Below are positions 44,641-57,360 of a stretch of 64,000 nucleotides of DNA, in pieces. Both the position numbers and the translations under genes were made by a program. The stretch is taken from the NCBI GenBank assembly GCA_051294375.1, contig CM119263.1, forward strand, positions 9,087,709 to 9,151,708, written 5' to 3'. Within the stretch, counting starts at the first letter, position 1, and every line of letters begins with the position of its first letter. The notes under the pieces were generated by a model. That model was not told the DNA's origin, did no database searches, and saw only the letters and a program-made list of their open reading frames with translations. This DNA comes from Paraspadella gotoi (lineage: Eukaryota > Chaetognatha).

Positions 44641-44744
44641 TCAGTAGTGCTCGTCGAGAGAGATTTCTGGGGATCCGTTGTAGTCGTCCTGAATGTCGCT
44701 GTCGCTACCGGGACCGCTGCCGATGTGAATCGAGTGTCCAGAAT
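44641..44744 (-). CDS. Nkx6: Nkx6-type homeobox gene, terminal exon (acidic tail)
   Basis: Reading on the minus strand, TATCCTAG|ATTCTGG opens an exon in the phase required by the previous donor (G + AT gives Asp). It encodes 34 residues rich in Asp, Ser and Gly, including SDSDIQDDYNGSP, and stops with TGA after SLDEHY. The Asp-Asp-Tyr-Asn cluster recalls the acidic DDDYN segment in the tail of vertebrate Nkx6 proteins. The intron is about 560 bp. The stop codon faces the beta-subunit stop across about 2.6 kb, so the genes converge. Confidence 0.82.
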
Positions 44745-45306
44745 CTAGGATATTTGGAAGGAAATCTCGAATGAAGATCATTGAAAATCAATTTGAAATT
44801 TTTCTTGTCTGCGGTACACATTATTTCGGTTTCAATGAATAAATGACTCACGAAAAATCAATAAATTTCATCATAAAAATTAAAAGTTAAAACCCCATAG
44901 GCATAACACAACTTTTTTAATGTTTGCTTGAAATTTCAAGGAATCTTAGGAATCTTTTTATTGCTTAAGTGTTTGAGAGAATTTATGCGTTAGATTCTTT
45001 AGTTTTATTTTAAATGATTTGTCGGGACATTTTTTTCACTATTTAAAAACTCGATTGTCCCTTTTTTGTCGCCTTTATTGGTTTAAGTTTTGTAACCGCT
45101 TCTCTTTCTTTCTTGACGTTTATTATTGTAGACGCTAAAAACCGCTTTGGAATGAAAAGTTTCACATCCCTCGTAAATACATTTACGTTCATAATCTTTG
45201 TTCTTTCGTTTAGCTATAAATTAACCTAGAGTTGTTTATTGTTCTATAATTCATTTTTTTAAAGGTTTCACTCGGAATGGCCTTTTGTTCTCGCCCGGTT
45301 TCGCAC

Positions 45307-45418
45307 CTGCGCCGCCAGGGCCGTCGATGTCGACCTCCATGTCCTGCTTCTTTTTCGCCGTCGCCATTTCCGCCGCGTGCTTTTTCCTCCATTTGGTTCG
45401 TCGATTTTGAAACCAGAC
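45307..45418 (-). CDS. Nkx6: Nkx6-type homeobox exon: recognition helix and downstream
   Basis: A 112-nt exon beginning TTTTCAG|GTCTGGTTTC. It encodes [14 protein letters not shown], then [11 protein letters not shown] and an acidic stretch [15 protein letters not shown] is the third (DNA-recognition) helix of a homeodomain. The extension [14 protein letters not shown] is diagnostic of Nkx6 proteins (HGTX in Drosophila), repressors that pattern neural tube, motor neurons and pancreas in animals. The intron before V45 of the homeodomain is where vertebrate Nkx6 genes are split. The donor is GGCGCAG|GTGCGA in phase 1, joining in frame to the exon at 44744. The exon for the first 44 homeodomain residues was not found in the window. 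Confidence 0.93.
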
Positions 45419-45707
45419 CTGAAAATTCGAGATAACAAAAAATACATCAATCAAAAACACTTGAGTATATTTTTCTCTTATATCACTCTTCCGCTTTTAA
45501 AAATTATATTCTTCTTGATTATATATAGCCGAATTACGTGTCGCTTGAATGAGTAATTTTTAAGAAAAAGTCGTAAAAAGAGAATTACCGCGTATAATAG
45601 AAAATAATAGACTTTTTTCGATTTTGAACATTTTTTTCACTTTTTTTGGCAACTCTCCCACTTCTGACATGTCAACTGTCAATTATCGAGCCGCTTCGTC
45701 GAGCCAG

Positions 45708-45743
<36 letters not shown>

Positions 45744-47515
45744 NNNNNNNNNNNNNNNNNNNNNNNNNNNNNNNNNNNNNNNNNNNNNNNNNNNNNNNNN
45801 NNNNNNNNNNNNNNNNNNNNNNNNNNNNNNNNNNNNNNNNNNNNNNNNNNNNNNNNNNNNNNNNNNNNNNNNNGCCCTCGGCGGCCGAATCGGAGCGGGG
45901 GTAGGCAAAACGCTCCGGTGCGGCGCCGCAAAACGAATTTGCAAAAAAGTTCCGACAAGATTCTCTGTGTGATGCTTGAAACAACTGTGGCAAAAGTTAG
46001 AGACTGCATACTCTGTTAATTTTCTGTCTNNNNNNNNNNNNNNNNNNNNNNNNNNNNNNNNNNNNNNNNNNNNNNNNNNNNNNNNNNNNNNNNNNNNNNN
46101 NNNNNNNNNNNNNNNNNNNNNNNNNNNNNNNNNNNNNNNNNNNNNNNNNNNNNNNNNNNNNNNNNNNNNNNNNNNNNNNNNNNNNNNNNNNNNNNNNNNN
46201 NNNNNNNNNNNNNNNNNNNNNNNNNNNNNNNNNNNNNNNNNNNNNNNNNNNNNNNNNNNNNNNNNNNNNNNNNNNNNNNNNNNNNNNNNNNNNNNGGGGG
46301 CAGTTCGAGACGTCGTTAGACAAGATGAAAATTCTTCCCGCCTAATGATACCCCTATGATTACACGGATCGTTTTCATGTCGCTTCTTGTTAGACTTTGT
46401 TAGTTTTTTTTTTCTTTTAATTTCTATTATTTTCACACGANNNNNNNNNNNNNNNNNNNNNNNNNNNNNNNNNNNNNNNNNNNNNNNNNNNNNNNNNNNN
46501 NNNNNNNNNNNNNNNNNNNNNNNNNNNNNNNNNNNNNNNNNNNNNNNNNNNNNNNNNNNNNNNNNNNNNNNNNNNNNNNNNNNNNNNNNNNNNNNNNNNN
46601 NNNNNNNNNNNNNNNNNNNNNNNNNNNNNNNNNNNNCTCTACCCCCCTAATTTTTATAGAACAAAGTCAAGTTTTATTTTTTCGACTTTCCCCAATTTAC
46701 GACTAATGAACGTCACTCGTTTCGTGTATAAATCGAAAGAGAGAGCGAGCTTTAATTTCCCAGCCGACGCGGTCACCTGAGATTTTAGACGAAAAGAAAA
46801 AAAAAAAGAATGAAAAAATTTGAGAAAAAATAAAAATAATGAGAGAAAAAGTTTAAGAATTCAAAAATTACGAGTCTATAATATAGAAGGAGAAGACGGA
46901 CGGAATGACGGATGGCGGGAAAGGTTTAATTGGATAATAAATGTTCATACTTTATGAATTTAAATTCTGTTTCTTTAACTATTCCGTTTATTTAGAGAAT
47001 GGCTTTTCGAGTTTGTAAATTTAGTATGGGACAGTAGGATTTTTAGTGAATGAATATTATGGATGGGATGCGAGAAAGAAATAAGGGGCTAGAAAGTTAA
47101 GNNNNNNNNNNNNNNNNNNNNNNNNNNNNNNNNNNNNNNNNNNNNNNNNNNNNNNNNNNNNNNNNNNNNNNNNNNNNNNNNNNNNNNGAGAGAGAGACGC
47201 TGGTGCGAGATTGGAGCCGCCTTGGTGTTGATTCAATCATTTATCAAAACCTTCGCGAGGACCAACAACTGTTTCGCCTCTTTAACTGATGAGGACGAAA
47301 AGAATGATGATGAGGCGAAATGAGGGAGGAGGAGAGGGGGAGGAGGAAGAGGAGGAACAGGAGGAGGATATGGTAGGGAAAAAAAAGGAAGAAGAGAATG
47401 AGGAAGAGGAGGCGGAAATTTGCGCAGACGGATTTCGAGAATCAAAGGTGTAGAAGAAACAGATGAACAACGGAAAGAAATTGGAAAGTTGACGAGGTTT
47501 TTCTTTATGACTATT
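45419..47515 (-). other. Nkx6 intron upstream of the helix-3 exon, with four gaps
   Basis: The intron before the recognition-helix exon. Gaps at 45744-45873, 46030-46295, 46441-46636 and 47102-47187 are filled in the second copy (55.18-57.0 kb), which shows (CT)n tracts and a GC-rich block (55380-55570). No homeodomain helix 1-2 exon appears in either copy. Confidence 0.6.
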
Positions 47516-47682
47516 TTCACCTTAACATGGACATCGAAATTGAATATTTTGCAAAACTGCATTGCGCCTACACGAATAACGTATTCGCACGTGGAACTGG
47601 GACAAGGTGCGGGGTTAGAAGCTGCGTGCACTCAGACAGCTCTCGACCCTTGCCTTAGGCGAAGACGTGAAAGCGCTTATTT

Positions 47683-47770
<88 letters not shown>

Positions 47771-48313
47771 GAGCCAGTGCCAAGTTCTTGCCACGGCGGT
47801 TTTATGAAATGGCGACTTTTTTAAAAAGATAATCTCAACTGATAATTAACGAGTATGAGTAGAAAAGAAGAAACGAAGACCTTTGGTCCAATTCCCAAAA
47901 CTTGGCGTGTCTGAAATCTCTATTTTCGAATATAACTAACTACTAAATAACAAACGGATTTTGGACAATCTTTTAAATCTTCAATCTTATATTCTTATTT
48001 ATTAAAAGGGCCAAAAAAGGAGATGACAAGTGAAAAAAAAAAAAAACTTCAAAGAGAACAAAGACAAAACTATGATTGAATTAATTGAAAACAAAAGAAA
48101 ATACGAAGAAAAGAGAAAAGAAGTATTTGAGCCACGAATTCCTTTTGTCATCATCATCGTTATCATCGTCGTCGTCGTCTTCGTCGACAGAATCCCGGAC
48201 AGCAAAACAATAAAAAAAAACCTGTTCTGACGACGAGATTTTGATGCTCGGCACTGAGAGTTTGAAAACTGTTGTCCTAACTGTTTGTTACTTGCCACAC
48301 ACACTATCTCTCT

Positions 48314-48346
<33 letters not shown>

Positions 48347-48628
48347 TTCTCTCTCGCCGTTTATTTAAATCGGAATGAATCGATAATTCGTCGAGCGGAT
48401 TTAAGTTATTGCGCTCTTTGAACTGCGGTTTTCCTGTCACTCACGATTCCAAAATTTTTAATTCGTTTCGAAACAATGAAAAAAAAAATGTTTTAGGATC
48501 CGTCAAGCTCTGAAAATTTGTTCGTTCGAATTTTAGTTAAAAGGCAATGAAATCAACAACTTTTGGTCTTCAGTTTCAAGTTTTAACTGCAATTAGAACC
48601 AATTTAAATCCCTCGTGGCATGGCATTA

Positions 48629-48714
<86 letters not shown>

Positions 48715-48833
48715 CCCCAAACTTGCATTAAATTGATTAATTTCATTACAAACTAAAACTTGTTTTACCCCGCGATTTTTAATTAATATCAATTATTTAG
48801 TTCAAATTATTTTCTTTTCCCATCCCAGACCCG

Positions 48834-50545
48834 ATGTCAGACGAAAATCTAAAGAAGCGGCGCCGCCTGCCAAGCAGAGTTTCGGCGATTTTCCTCTACA
48901 ACCGACGAACGGGAAGTCCTGATCGGACGCCGGCCTCATGGGGCAAATCGGCCTCTTCTACTTCCTTTACTACTCTGGCCTCGCCGCCTTCTTCGCCGCT
49001 CTCTCGCCATCTTCCTCTACGGGTTCACGGACGACGATATTAGCGCCGGGTGAGCGGTGATTCGGTTAAGCATCGTGATTAGGTCGGTCGCTGAGTGAGC
49101 GGTGATTCGTTGGGCGTCCTTTCATTGATAGAAAAAGTGAGTCCCGGGTTCTACCCCTGGGTATCCCCGTCCTTCGTTAGACTGCATGATATGTATGTTT
49201 CAACGTGCCAGTGATAGCAAAATTTCTGGCACTGATGGTACTAAAGCCCCGTACCAATGCAATTGGTAAGATAGTACCACGCGTCCCGCGCTCTGTCGTC
49301 CCAGGCGACTTACTAATCTATAGTAGTTTATTTCATATCAAGAATTTGATACAGTATCACACATCAGCACATTAAATTAAGTCTAACCCTACCCAAACAG
49401 AAAAGTAAATCGAAAACAAACGTTAACAATAATGCGAGTATTTTAAAAGTTATCGTACAAATAAATTAGCACATTATTTTCCTTAACAATAATTTCTTTA
49501 TAATCGTCATGACCGCTTGCAAAATCGTATAATATACTATCAACATGTCCTCATTTTGGGCAAGAAAGACTGCAAATTTATTTGGTATCATTATGATTAT
49601 TATTAAATTACAAAACTAAACCCAATTACTTATCATTGAAATTCCCAGTGCTACGGGCAAACATTCTGTTCTTCCTGCCATCCCTTCATGGGTTTCAACC
49701 GATGCCCGATCGGAGTTGACGCTCGTCCAATTCGAGATGGGCGACGAGAACTCGCAGACGCCCTTCATCACGGCATGGAGATTACTTGAAGACAGGGCAG
49801 GCGCCCGACCGGCCCGCCACCTCTTAAAAAAGTAAGGCTGGTGTACAATAGTTTCAGAAGATCAATCTCACTAATTAATATATTTATAAAATTTATTTAT
49901 ATAACTTATTATTATATATATTATTAATATATAACCCGCATATTTTGAGAAGAGGCGAATTATAAAAATAAATACGGGCGTGTGGATACAACAAATTTCA
50001 GACTGAGATGATTTATTCTCTAACGGATAAAATAACAATAACATGGAAAATGCTAAGTCTAAGAGAGCAATGGGGTACGATTGATGGACAAACAAGGACA
50101 AGTTACAGAGTCGCGAAATCAGTCAATTCTTATGTTAGGGAAGAGAGAGAGATAAAAGGTTACGTGTGTTGTTGTTGTTGTTGTGCTTCCACAGGCGTTT
50201 AAATAATGAACAAAAATGATATTACATTGCTTTTTTTTCAATACAAGCCTTAAAACCGATTGTTAGATAACGCAATATTCAGTTTTTCATATATAAACTG
50301 CAAGTCAATGACTAATGGCTGTATAGTGTATATGTAGAATATGTAGCATAAGGAAAAACTAAGGATATTAGGTATATTTAAACTGTAGCAAGCTATCTTT
50401 CTAACTAGCGTGAACTACTTGGAACTGATGAAGCCGATTACCGTTCCGAAGCGGACTGTGAAGCACGGACCCAGCTGACGTCACGAGAGAGAGAACCTGC
50501 GCTTCAACGTCTCCAAGCTCCAGGCTTTTTGGGACGCATGTCGGT

Positions 50546-50620
<75 letters not shown>

Positions 50621-51538
50621 GAGAGAGAGAGAGAGTGAGAAAGAGAGAGAAGAGAGGAGAGAGATGCTGTTAATTACATTATCTCTTATTATTGGGTTGG
50701 GTTGTTACACTCATTTTTCTTTCCTTTCCTCCCTCTCGTCATCAGCGCCAAGACTTTGGGTTCAAAAGCGGCAAACCCTGTCTCGCCATCAATTGAATCG
50801 CATCTACGAATTCTTGCCGGAAATCAAGATGGCGCAAAGAAGTCATCGCAAGTGCAGGGTGGAAGTATATAAATTTACGACACTGGTTGTTTTATAACAA
50901 TTTTTGGAACATGGGTGCACTATAAGAGCTTAGTATGGTGATGACGGAAAAATATCACAGGGCCTCGCTATCGAGCCAGAACGACTACACTATAAGAGCT
51001 TATTAGGGTGGATGATGGGAAAATATCACAGGCCCTCGCTATCGAGCCAGAACGATTACACTATAAGAGCTTAGTAGGGTGGTAATGAAAATATTACAGG
51101 GCCTCGCTATCGAGCCAGAACGATTACATATAAGAGCTTAGTTGGGTGGATGACGGAAAATATCACAGGGCCTCGCTATCGAGCCAGTTGTTAGGCAGCT
51201 GGTAGATCTTGAATCTCAAATCAACGCTCTCATCATATCTTCGCTCTCTCTCCTTCACTTTTCATCCTCAGGCGAACACATCGCCGACAAAGACAACGTC
51301 GGCACTGATATCGAGTACTGGCCAAAGAGCGCCGACGCAGCGGCGGCGCATAAACGTCACTTCTTTCCTACTTGGGTCAGCGCGCTACATGACGCCCCTT
51401 GTCTTCGTCAAGTTAACTCGCTGCAGACCAACGTGCTGCTGCAGATAGTTTGCGAACCCGTCAACTCGAGAACAGAGAGGCATCCCAGACTACGAAAGGG
51501 CAAGGCCCACTTTGAGATTTTCGTCGTCAAAAAATTAA
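48834..51538 (+). pseudogene. Na+/K+-ATPase beta, second downstream copy, exons 1-5 with many indels
   Basis: All five exons are recognisable at 48834-49049, 49649-49831, 50409-50543, 50746-50858 and 51272-51538, with the same introns and the same intron 4 minisatellite. The frame breaks in nearly every exon: the start region reads ATGTCAGACG instead of ATGTCATGACG, CACGGACGACGATATTAGCG has inserted bases, exon 4 lost several bases, and the stop region gained an A. Introns carry similar indels, so the copy is probably an uncorrected duplicate of one gene, not a true pseudogene. Confidence 0.85.
50926..51187 (+). repeat. 70-bp minisatellite, copy in the downstream duplicate
   Basis: Same four units as at 41431-41703 with single-base losses (for example GATTACATATAAG for GATTACACTATAAG). 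Confidence 0.88.
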
Positions 51539-51574
51539 AATTCATTAATTTTTTTTTTTTCAGGCAACTTTTTA

Positions 51575-51580
51575 AATAAA
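51575..51580 (+). terminator. Poly(A) signal in the second beta-subunit copy
   Basis: AATAAA in the same place relative to the terminal exon as in the best copy, followed by the same T-rich downstream stretch. Confidence 0.55.
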
Positions 51581-52994
51581 GTTACTCAGGCGAGGCTTTT
51601 TTTTCGTTTTTGTTACATTATTAGCTTTGTACTTATTTAGATCATCAATTTTATCTTTTCTCGTGACATTGCGGTATTCGTTAAAATTGGATTTTTACGC
51701 AAAATGTTTGCATAAGTGTCTTGTCTTTTCATAGGATCTTATATTTTCTATCTTTTTGCTTTTGAAAAAAAAAACGGTTGTAATTTTTGGTTCATGAATT
51801 TGTATATTTCATCCGTTAAGATTTTGTTGAAATACAACGCAAAAGCAAAACAGATAATTTTTTATTGTCTCTTCTGCAGGCATATTGCAAATAAATCGTA
51901 TATGCAATTGTAAGAACAATGTATTTTTTGTTAAGAGTGTTAAAATAAAATTATTTAGTTTATGCTTTACGAGAAGGCCAGTAAATATTAGTATTATTAT
52001 TACATATCTGAGTATATTTTGTTTCTTTTCGTCAAAAGAGGGCAGTACTAGCATCCTACGTTTAAAACATAAACTTCAAAACAAATGCCCATCGCGTTGG
52101 ATTTACCCCTGATTTACACTCGATTTACCTTTCGTATAGTCCACGTTGATTAATAAGCATATGTAGTATTATTTAATACCGGAGACGATGCGGAACCCGA
52201 GAGTACTCTTATCCAAAAGAAATCGTCGGTCGCAAAGGATCGACGAAAGTCGAAACGGTTAAATATGTTTTTCCATAAAATAATAAAAACTATAAACAAC
52301 AACAATGAAAATTGAAACATTATTATTTTTTGGGGGCTTTGAAAAACCTCCCAGCTGTATTTTCTTCAATTTTGACACTCTGCTCAATGAGTAATGCCGA
52401 TCACATCACTTACCAACCGTAAGGGAAGCGTGGGCATTGGGCAAGCTTACGTTCGCTTGGGGGGTTGGAAACCCACCAAGCTTGATGCATTGGCTTATTA
52501 ATATAACTATTAATTTGACCTCCCTCGTCTTTTATTTTCTTTGACAAAGTGATTTACATCTCTCAGGATAGTGATAAATACAAAAAGAACAAATGATTAA
52601 ATGCTATTGCCTGGTGTAAAGCTTTTATAACTATTTTATTTACTATTTAGAATAGACGAAACGATCGAATAATCAGAAAACTGTCCTTGTATTCGACAGG
52701 AGTTAATGAATTCAGGTTTCTTCAGTAAATGCATGCAAGTCGCTCATTTCTTTAAATTACTGTCTTTTTGTAAACCTAGTCACCTAACTTTACTTTCGCT
52801 ATTATTTTCAAAAAACTTAAAAACAAAGCCACGCGTTCAGGGGAAGATTCACATTTATTACGTCAGACGTACATATCTATAATACATTATGTATATTATC
52901 ACGTAGGACGAAAAAGCTTGATGCACGATTTTCATATTATAATAATATCGTCAAAAAATCCCTGGAGCCTTTCGGTATCTTGGGGAAGAGGAGA

Positions 52995-53067
<73 letters not shown>

Positions 53068-53876
53068 GAAGAGAGATTTGTAACAAAGGAATTATTATTT
53101 TGATTACATAAGATGTGCTTTTTGCTTTTCATGTAAGAAATTCTTAGAATTTTCTTCTCGGTTTTTATTAATTTGTTCTAAAAAATAATTGTGGATTTCA
53201 ACTCGTGAGGGCGTAGGGTAGTAAAACGGCTGTTGAAAGAAAGCTTCTCTTCGTGGATCTTAAAAATAAGAGAATTTCAACTCTTTTATAACTGCTACTT
53301 TGATTGATACAAATTCTTATAATAATGTTACGTCGAGACACATTGTTACTTAAAACTTGAAAACAATCCTTTCTTCGTGTGTATAACGCTTATTAATTTA
53401 CTCAAAAATTCGTTTCATAGTTATTAAAAAACTAAATTTAGGGAAAAATGTTCGAAAGATTCAAAAGTCATAAACTGTTCTTAACGGAGGGACTTGTCTT
53501 TATGGCACATTAAACTCGGTAGATCAATTTGCAATTGTGTTTAAAAAAAAAAAATAATAATAATATAATTTAAAAATTCCCCCGCGCGGAACGGAATTCG
53601 TTTGTTATAACTTAAACAGAATCTCTTACTATCGACGAAAAGCGAGAAGCGGGATGTCAGGACTGACCGGTCACAGAAAGCGACGGAAATATCTACTTTA
53701 TCCGTAATTATAATATTAAAAAAAAAAAAAGAAGATTATTCCCGGTGGGAGGATGCCTCCAGGGGAGGAAAAGAAAAATTGAATATCAGGCGGAGGGTGG
53801 ACCAAGGAATTAGATTAGAGGGGAGGGGAAAAGGAAGCTTTGCTGCACACTTGTCAAGAAGAGAGGAGAGAGAGAT

Positions 53877-53907
<31 letters not shown>

Positions 53908-54078
53908 AGAGAGAGATGAAGAGAGAGAGGACGATTGCGTTTAGAGTTGACGAAAACTTGGGTCCCCAGACGAATCGGCCGCTTCCAGAAGAGGACGGCG
54001 AAAATGAGCGTCAATGTTACGTCACCGGCGCCGGTATTGACGTTTACCGGCGCTCGAAAGCCCGTCATCGCTGTCCTC

Positions 54079-54180
54079 TTAGTAGTGCTCGTCGAGAGAG
54101 AATTTCTGGGGATCCGTTTTTGTAGTGTCCTGAATGTCGCTCCTACGGGACCCCTGCCGATGTTGAACGAGTGTCCAGGA
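54079..54180 (-). pseudogene. Nkx6 terminal exon, second (noisy) copy
   Basis: Duplicate of 44641-44744 with indels. The acceptor CTAG is altered to CTAAT, the tail frame is broken, and the stop reads TAA instead of TGA. Confidence 0.75.
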
Positions 54181-54774
54181 ATTAGATATCTTGGAAGGAA
54201 TCTCGAATGAGATCATTGAAAATCAATTTGAAATTTTTTCTAATTTGTCTGCGGCTACACAGATTATTTCGTTTCAATGAATTAAGATGACTAACGAAAA
54301 ATCAATAAATTTCATCATAAAAATTGAAAAAGTTATAAGTAATCTTCCCTCCATAGGCAAACACCAACGTTATTTTATTTAATGTTTGCTTTGAAATTTC
54401 AAGGATCTTAGGAATCTTTTTAATGAGTCTTAAGTGGTTTGGAGAGAATTTATGCGTTAAGATTCTTTAGTTTATTTTAAATGATTTGTCGGGACATTTT
54501 TTGTCATATTTAAAAATCTATTGTCCCTTTTTGTCGCCTTTATTGGTTTAAGGTTTTTGTAACCGCTCTCTTTTCTTTCTTTGACGTTTATTATTGTAGA
54601 CGCTAAAAACCGCTTTGGAATGAAAAGCTTCACATCCCTCGTAAATACATTTAACGTTCAAATCTATTTTCTTTCGTTTAGGCTATAAGTAACCTAGAGT
54701 TTTTATTGTTCTATAATTCATTTTTTTAAAGGCTTTCACTCGGAATGACGCCTTTGTTCTCGCCCGGTTCGCAC

Positions 54775-54887
54775 CTGCGCCGCCAGGGGCCGTCGATGTC
54801 GACCCCATGGTCCTGCTTCTTTTTCGCCTCGCCATTTCCGCCTCGTGCTTTTTCCTCCATTTGGTTCGTCGATTTTTGAAACCAGAC
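54775..54887 (-). pseudogene. Nkx6 homeobox helix-3 exon, second (noisy) copy
   Basis: Duplicate of the exon at 45307-45418. The acceptor TTTTCAG|GTCTGG and the start of the exon are kept, but base gains and losses (TCAAAAATCGACG; GCGAGGCGAAAAAGAAG) shift the frame after the recognition helix. Same strand and order as the first copy. Confidence 0.85.
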
Positions 54888-55182
54888 CTGAAAATTCGAG
54901 ATAACAAAAAAATACATTCAATCAAAAACACTTGAGTATTATTTCTCTTTATAATCACTCTTCCGCTTTTAAAATATTATTTCTTTCTTGATTATATATA
55001 GCCGAATTACGTGTCGCTTGAATGGAGTGAATTTTTAAGAAAAAGTCGTAAAAGAGAATTACGCTATAATAGAGAAATAATAGGACTTTTCGATTTTGAA
55101 CATTTTTTTTCACGTTTTTGGCAAAACTCTCCACTTCTGACATGTCAACTGTCAATTATCGAGCCGCTTTCGTCGAGCCATA

Positions 55183-55257
<75 letters not shown>

Positions 55258-55379
55258 TTCTCTCTCTGCTCTCTCTCTCTCTCCTCCTCTACTTTTTCTC
55301 TCTCTCTCACCCCCGTCTAGTTTCGTCTACCTACGCAGAACGGATGCGCCCCTTAATAATCGCCCCACAAATTTTCGCG

Positions 55380-55570
55380 TTTTGACATTTACAGTCGAAA
55401 TGAGTTTGTTCGCCCATCAAGGGGATCGGCTCCAGAACGGCCGTCGAGACCCGGTCCGGGAGACCCCCCAAGTGCCGCCCGCGAGGCTCGAAGCCTGCCC
55501 TCGGCGCCGGAATCGGAGCGGGGGTAGGCAAACGCTCCCGGTGCGGCGCCCGCAAAACGAATTTGCAAAA
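55380..55570. other. GC-rich CpG-dense block inside the Nkx6 intron
   Basis: Rich in CG, open in several frames on both strands. On the plus strand TTTACAG|TCGAAATGAG looks like an acceptor before an ATG with 89 open codons. The better-corrected first copy (45874-46029) does not keep that frame. A CpG island or regulatory element is as likely as an exon. Confidence 0.3.
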
Positions 55571-56140
55571 AAGTTCCGACAGATTCTCTGTGTGATGCTT
55601 GAAACAACTGTGGCAAAAGTAGAGACTGCATACTCTGTTAATTTTCTGTCTTCAAGAAATCAAATTTAAAAAAAGTTCTCCCAAAAAAAAAAAAAAAAAA
55701 AAAGCCAAAATGCATCGATGCTCTAATCAATATTAAATTTAAAAAAAAACTTTGGAACATAAACACGGTGACGGTCGACGAACCCCGGCTGCGACTTTTC
55801 TCGCTCGGCGTCCGTCGCGTCGTCGATGCGACGTTCGCCTAAAACAGAGGCATTAATTTAATTCCCATCATTGGTGGGGTCTAAGCGACGAGGGGGCGAA
55901 ATTGCCCCCCAGGTGGAAAGATAGTGGGGGGTGGGGGGCAGTTCCGAGACGTCGTTAACAGATGAAAATTTTCTTTCCCGCCTAATTGATACCCCTATGA
56001 TTACACGGATCGTTTTCATGTCGCTTCTTGTAGACTTTGTTAGTTTTTTTTCTTTTAATTTTCTATTATTTTCACCACGAATACCGTCTCGGCCTCTCTC
56101 TCGTTCTTTCTCTCTCTCTCCTCTCTCGCTCTCTCTCTTT

Positions 56141-56186
<46 letters not shown>

Positions 56187-56913
56187 TTCATCTACCCCCC
56201 TATATTTTTATAGAACAAAGTCAAGTTTTATTTTTTCGACTTTCCCCAATTAGACTTAATTGAAGTCACTCGTGTTCGTGTATAAATCAAAGAGAGGCGA
56301 GCTTTAATTTCCCAGCCGACGCGCGGTCACCTGAGGATTTAGACGAAAGAAAAAAAAATTTTGAGAAAATAAAAATAATGAGAGAAGAAAAAAGTTTAAG
56401 AATGCAAAAAATTACGAGTCTATAAGTATAGAGGAGAAACGGACGGGAATGACGGATGGCGTGAAAGGTTTAATTGGGATAATAAAATGTTCTCATAACT
56501 TTATGAATTTAAAATTCTGTTTTCTTTAAAACTATTGCCGGTTTATTTATAGAATGGCTTTTCGAGTTTTGTAAATTTAGTATGGACAGTAGGATTTTTA
56601 GTGAATGAATAGTTATGGATGGAGATGCGAAAGAAATAAGGGGCTAGAAAGTTAGAAGAAGTGAGAGAGAAGAATGAGAGAGAGAGAGAAGAGAGAGAGA
56701 GAAGAGAAAGAGAGAGGAGAGAAGAGAAAGAGAGAGAGGAGAGTCCCAAATTAAAATAAGTTGCGATATTATTTCGCCTTCATGTTGGAAAAATCAGAAA
56801 TGAAAAGCCAATTTCAACTAAAAAGAAAAGCGAAAGTGAACGACTAAGAAGAGTGGCGTGAGGGGAATAGGGAAAGGCTTTCTTAGAGAGAGATGAGAGA
56901 GAGAGAGACAGAG

Positions 56914-56951
<38 letters not shown>

Positions 56952-57360
56952 GCTTGTGCGAGATTGAGCCCGCCTTGGTGTTGATTTCAATCATTTTCAA
57001 AAACCTTCGCGAGGACCAACAACTGTTTCGCCTCTTTAACTGATGGGACGAAAAGAATGATTGATGAGGCGAAATGAGGGAGGAGGAGAGGGGGAGGAGG
57101 AAGAGGAGGACAGAGAGGGATATGGTAGGGACATGGAAAAAAATGAAGAGAGAAGAGGAAGAGGAGGCGGAAATTTGCGCAGACGGATTTCGAGAATTCA
57201 TAAAGGGGTTATGAAAGTACCGAGTCGGTAGTAAGGCATCGGAAATTACTGTAAATTTAAATCTCTCTCTCTCTCTCTTCTCCTCTATGAACAATCCGGA
57301 AACGATAATTGTGAAAATGTTCTTGACTGAGGTTTTTCTTTTGATCTTCATTTTTCACCT

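Larger units (their letters stand above)
47516..57360 (+). repeat. Second copy of the whole beta-subunit/Nkx6 3' region
   Basis: At about 47515 the sequence (CTATTTTCACCTTA) switches in mid-stream to CATGGACATCGAAATTG, first seen near 29792. It then follows 29.8-33.5 kb and 41.2-47.5 kb in order to about 57360, where TTTTCACCTTA appears again and new DNA (AGGGACCAAG) follows. This is a head-to-tail duplication of an approximately 9.8-kb unit. The second copy differs by scattered single-base indels with no preference for introns, as expected for an uncorrected long-read copy. Confidence 0.85.

Noticed and set aside
45679-46009. Open frames crossing N gaps at 45.7-46.4 kb and elsewhere (15.8, 25.3, 62.4, 63.1 kb)
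   Set aside because: Their length comes from unknown bases, not from sequence.
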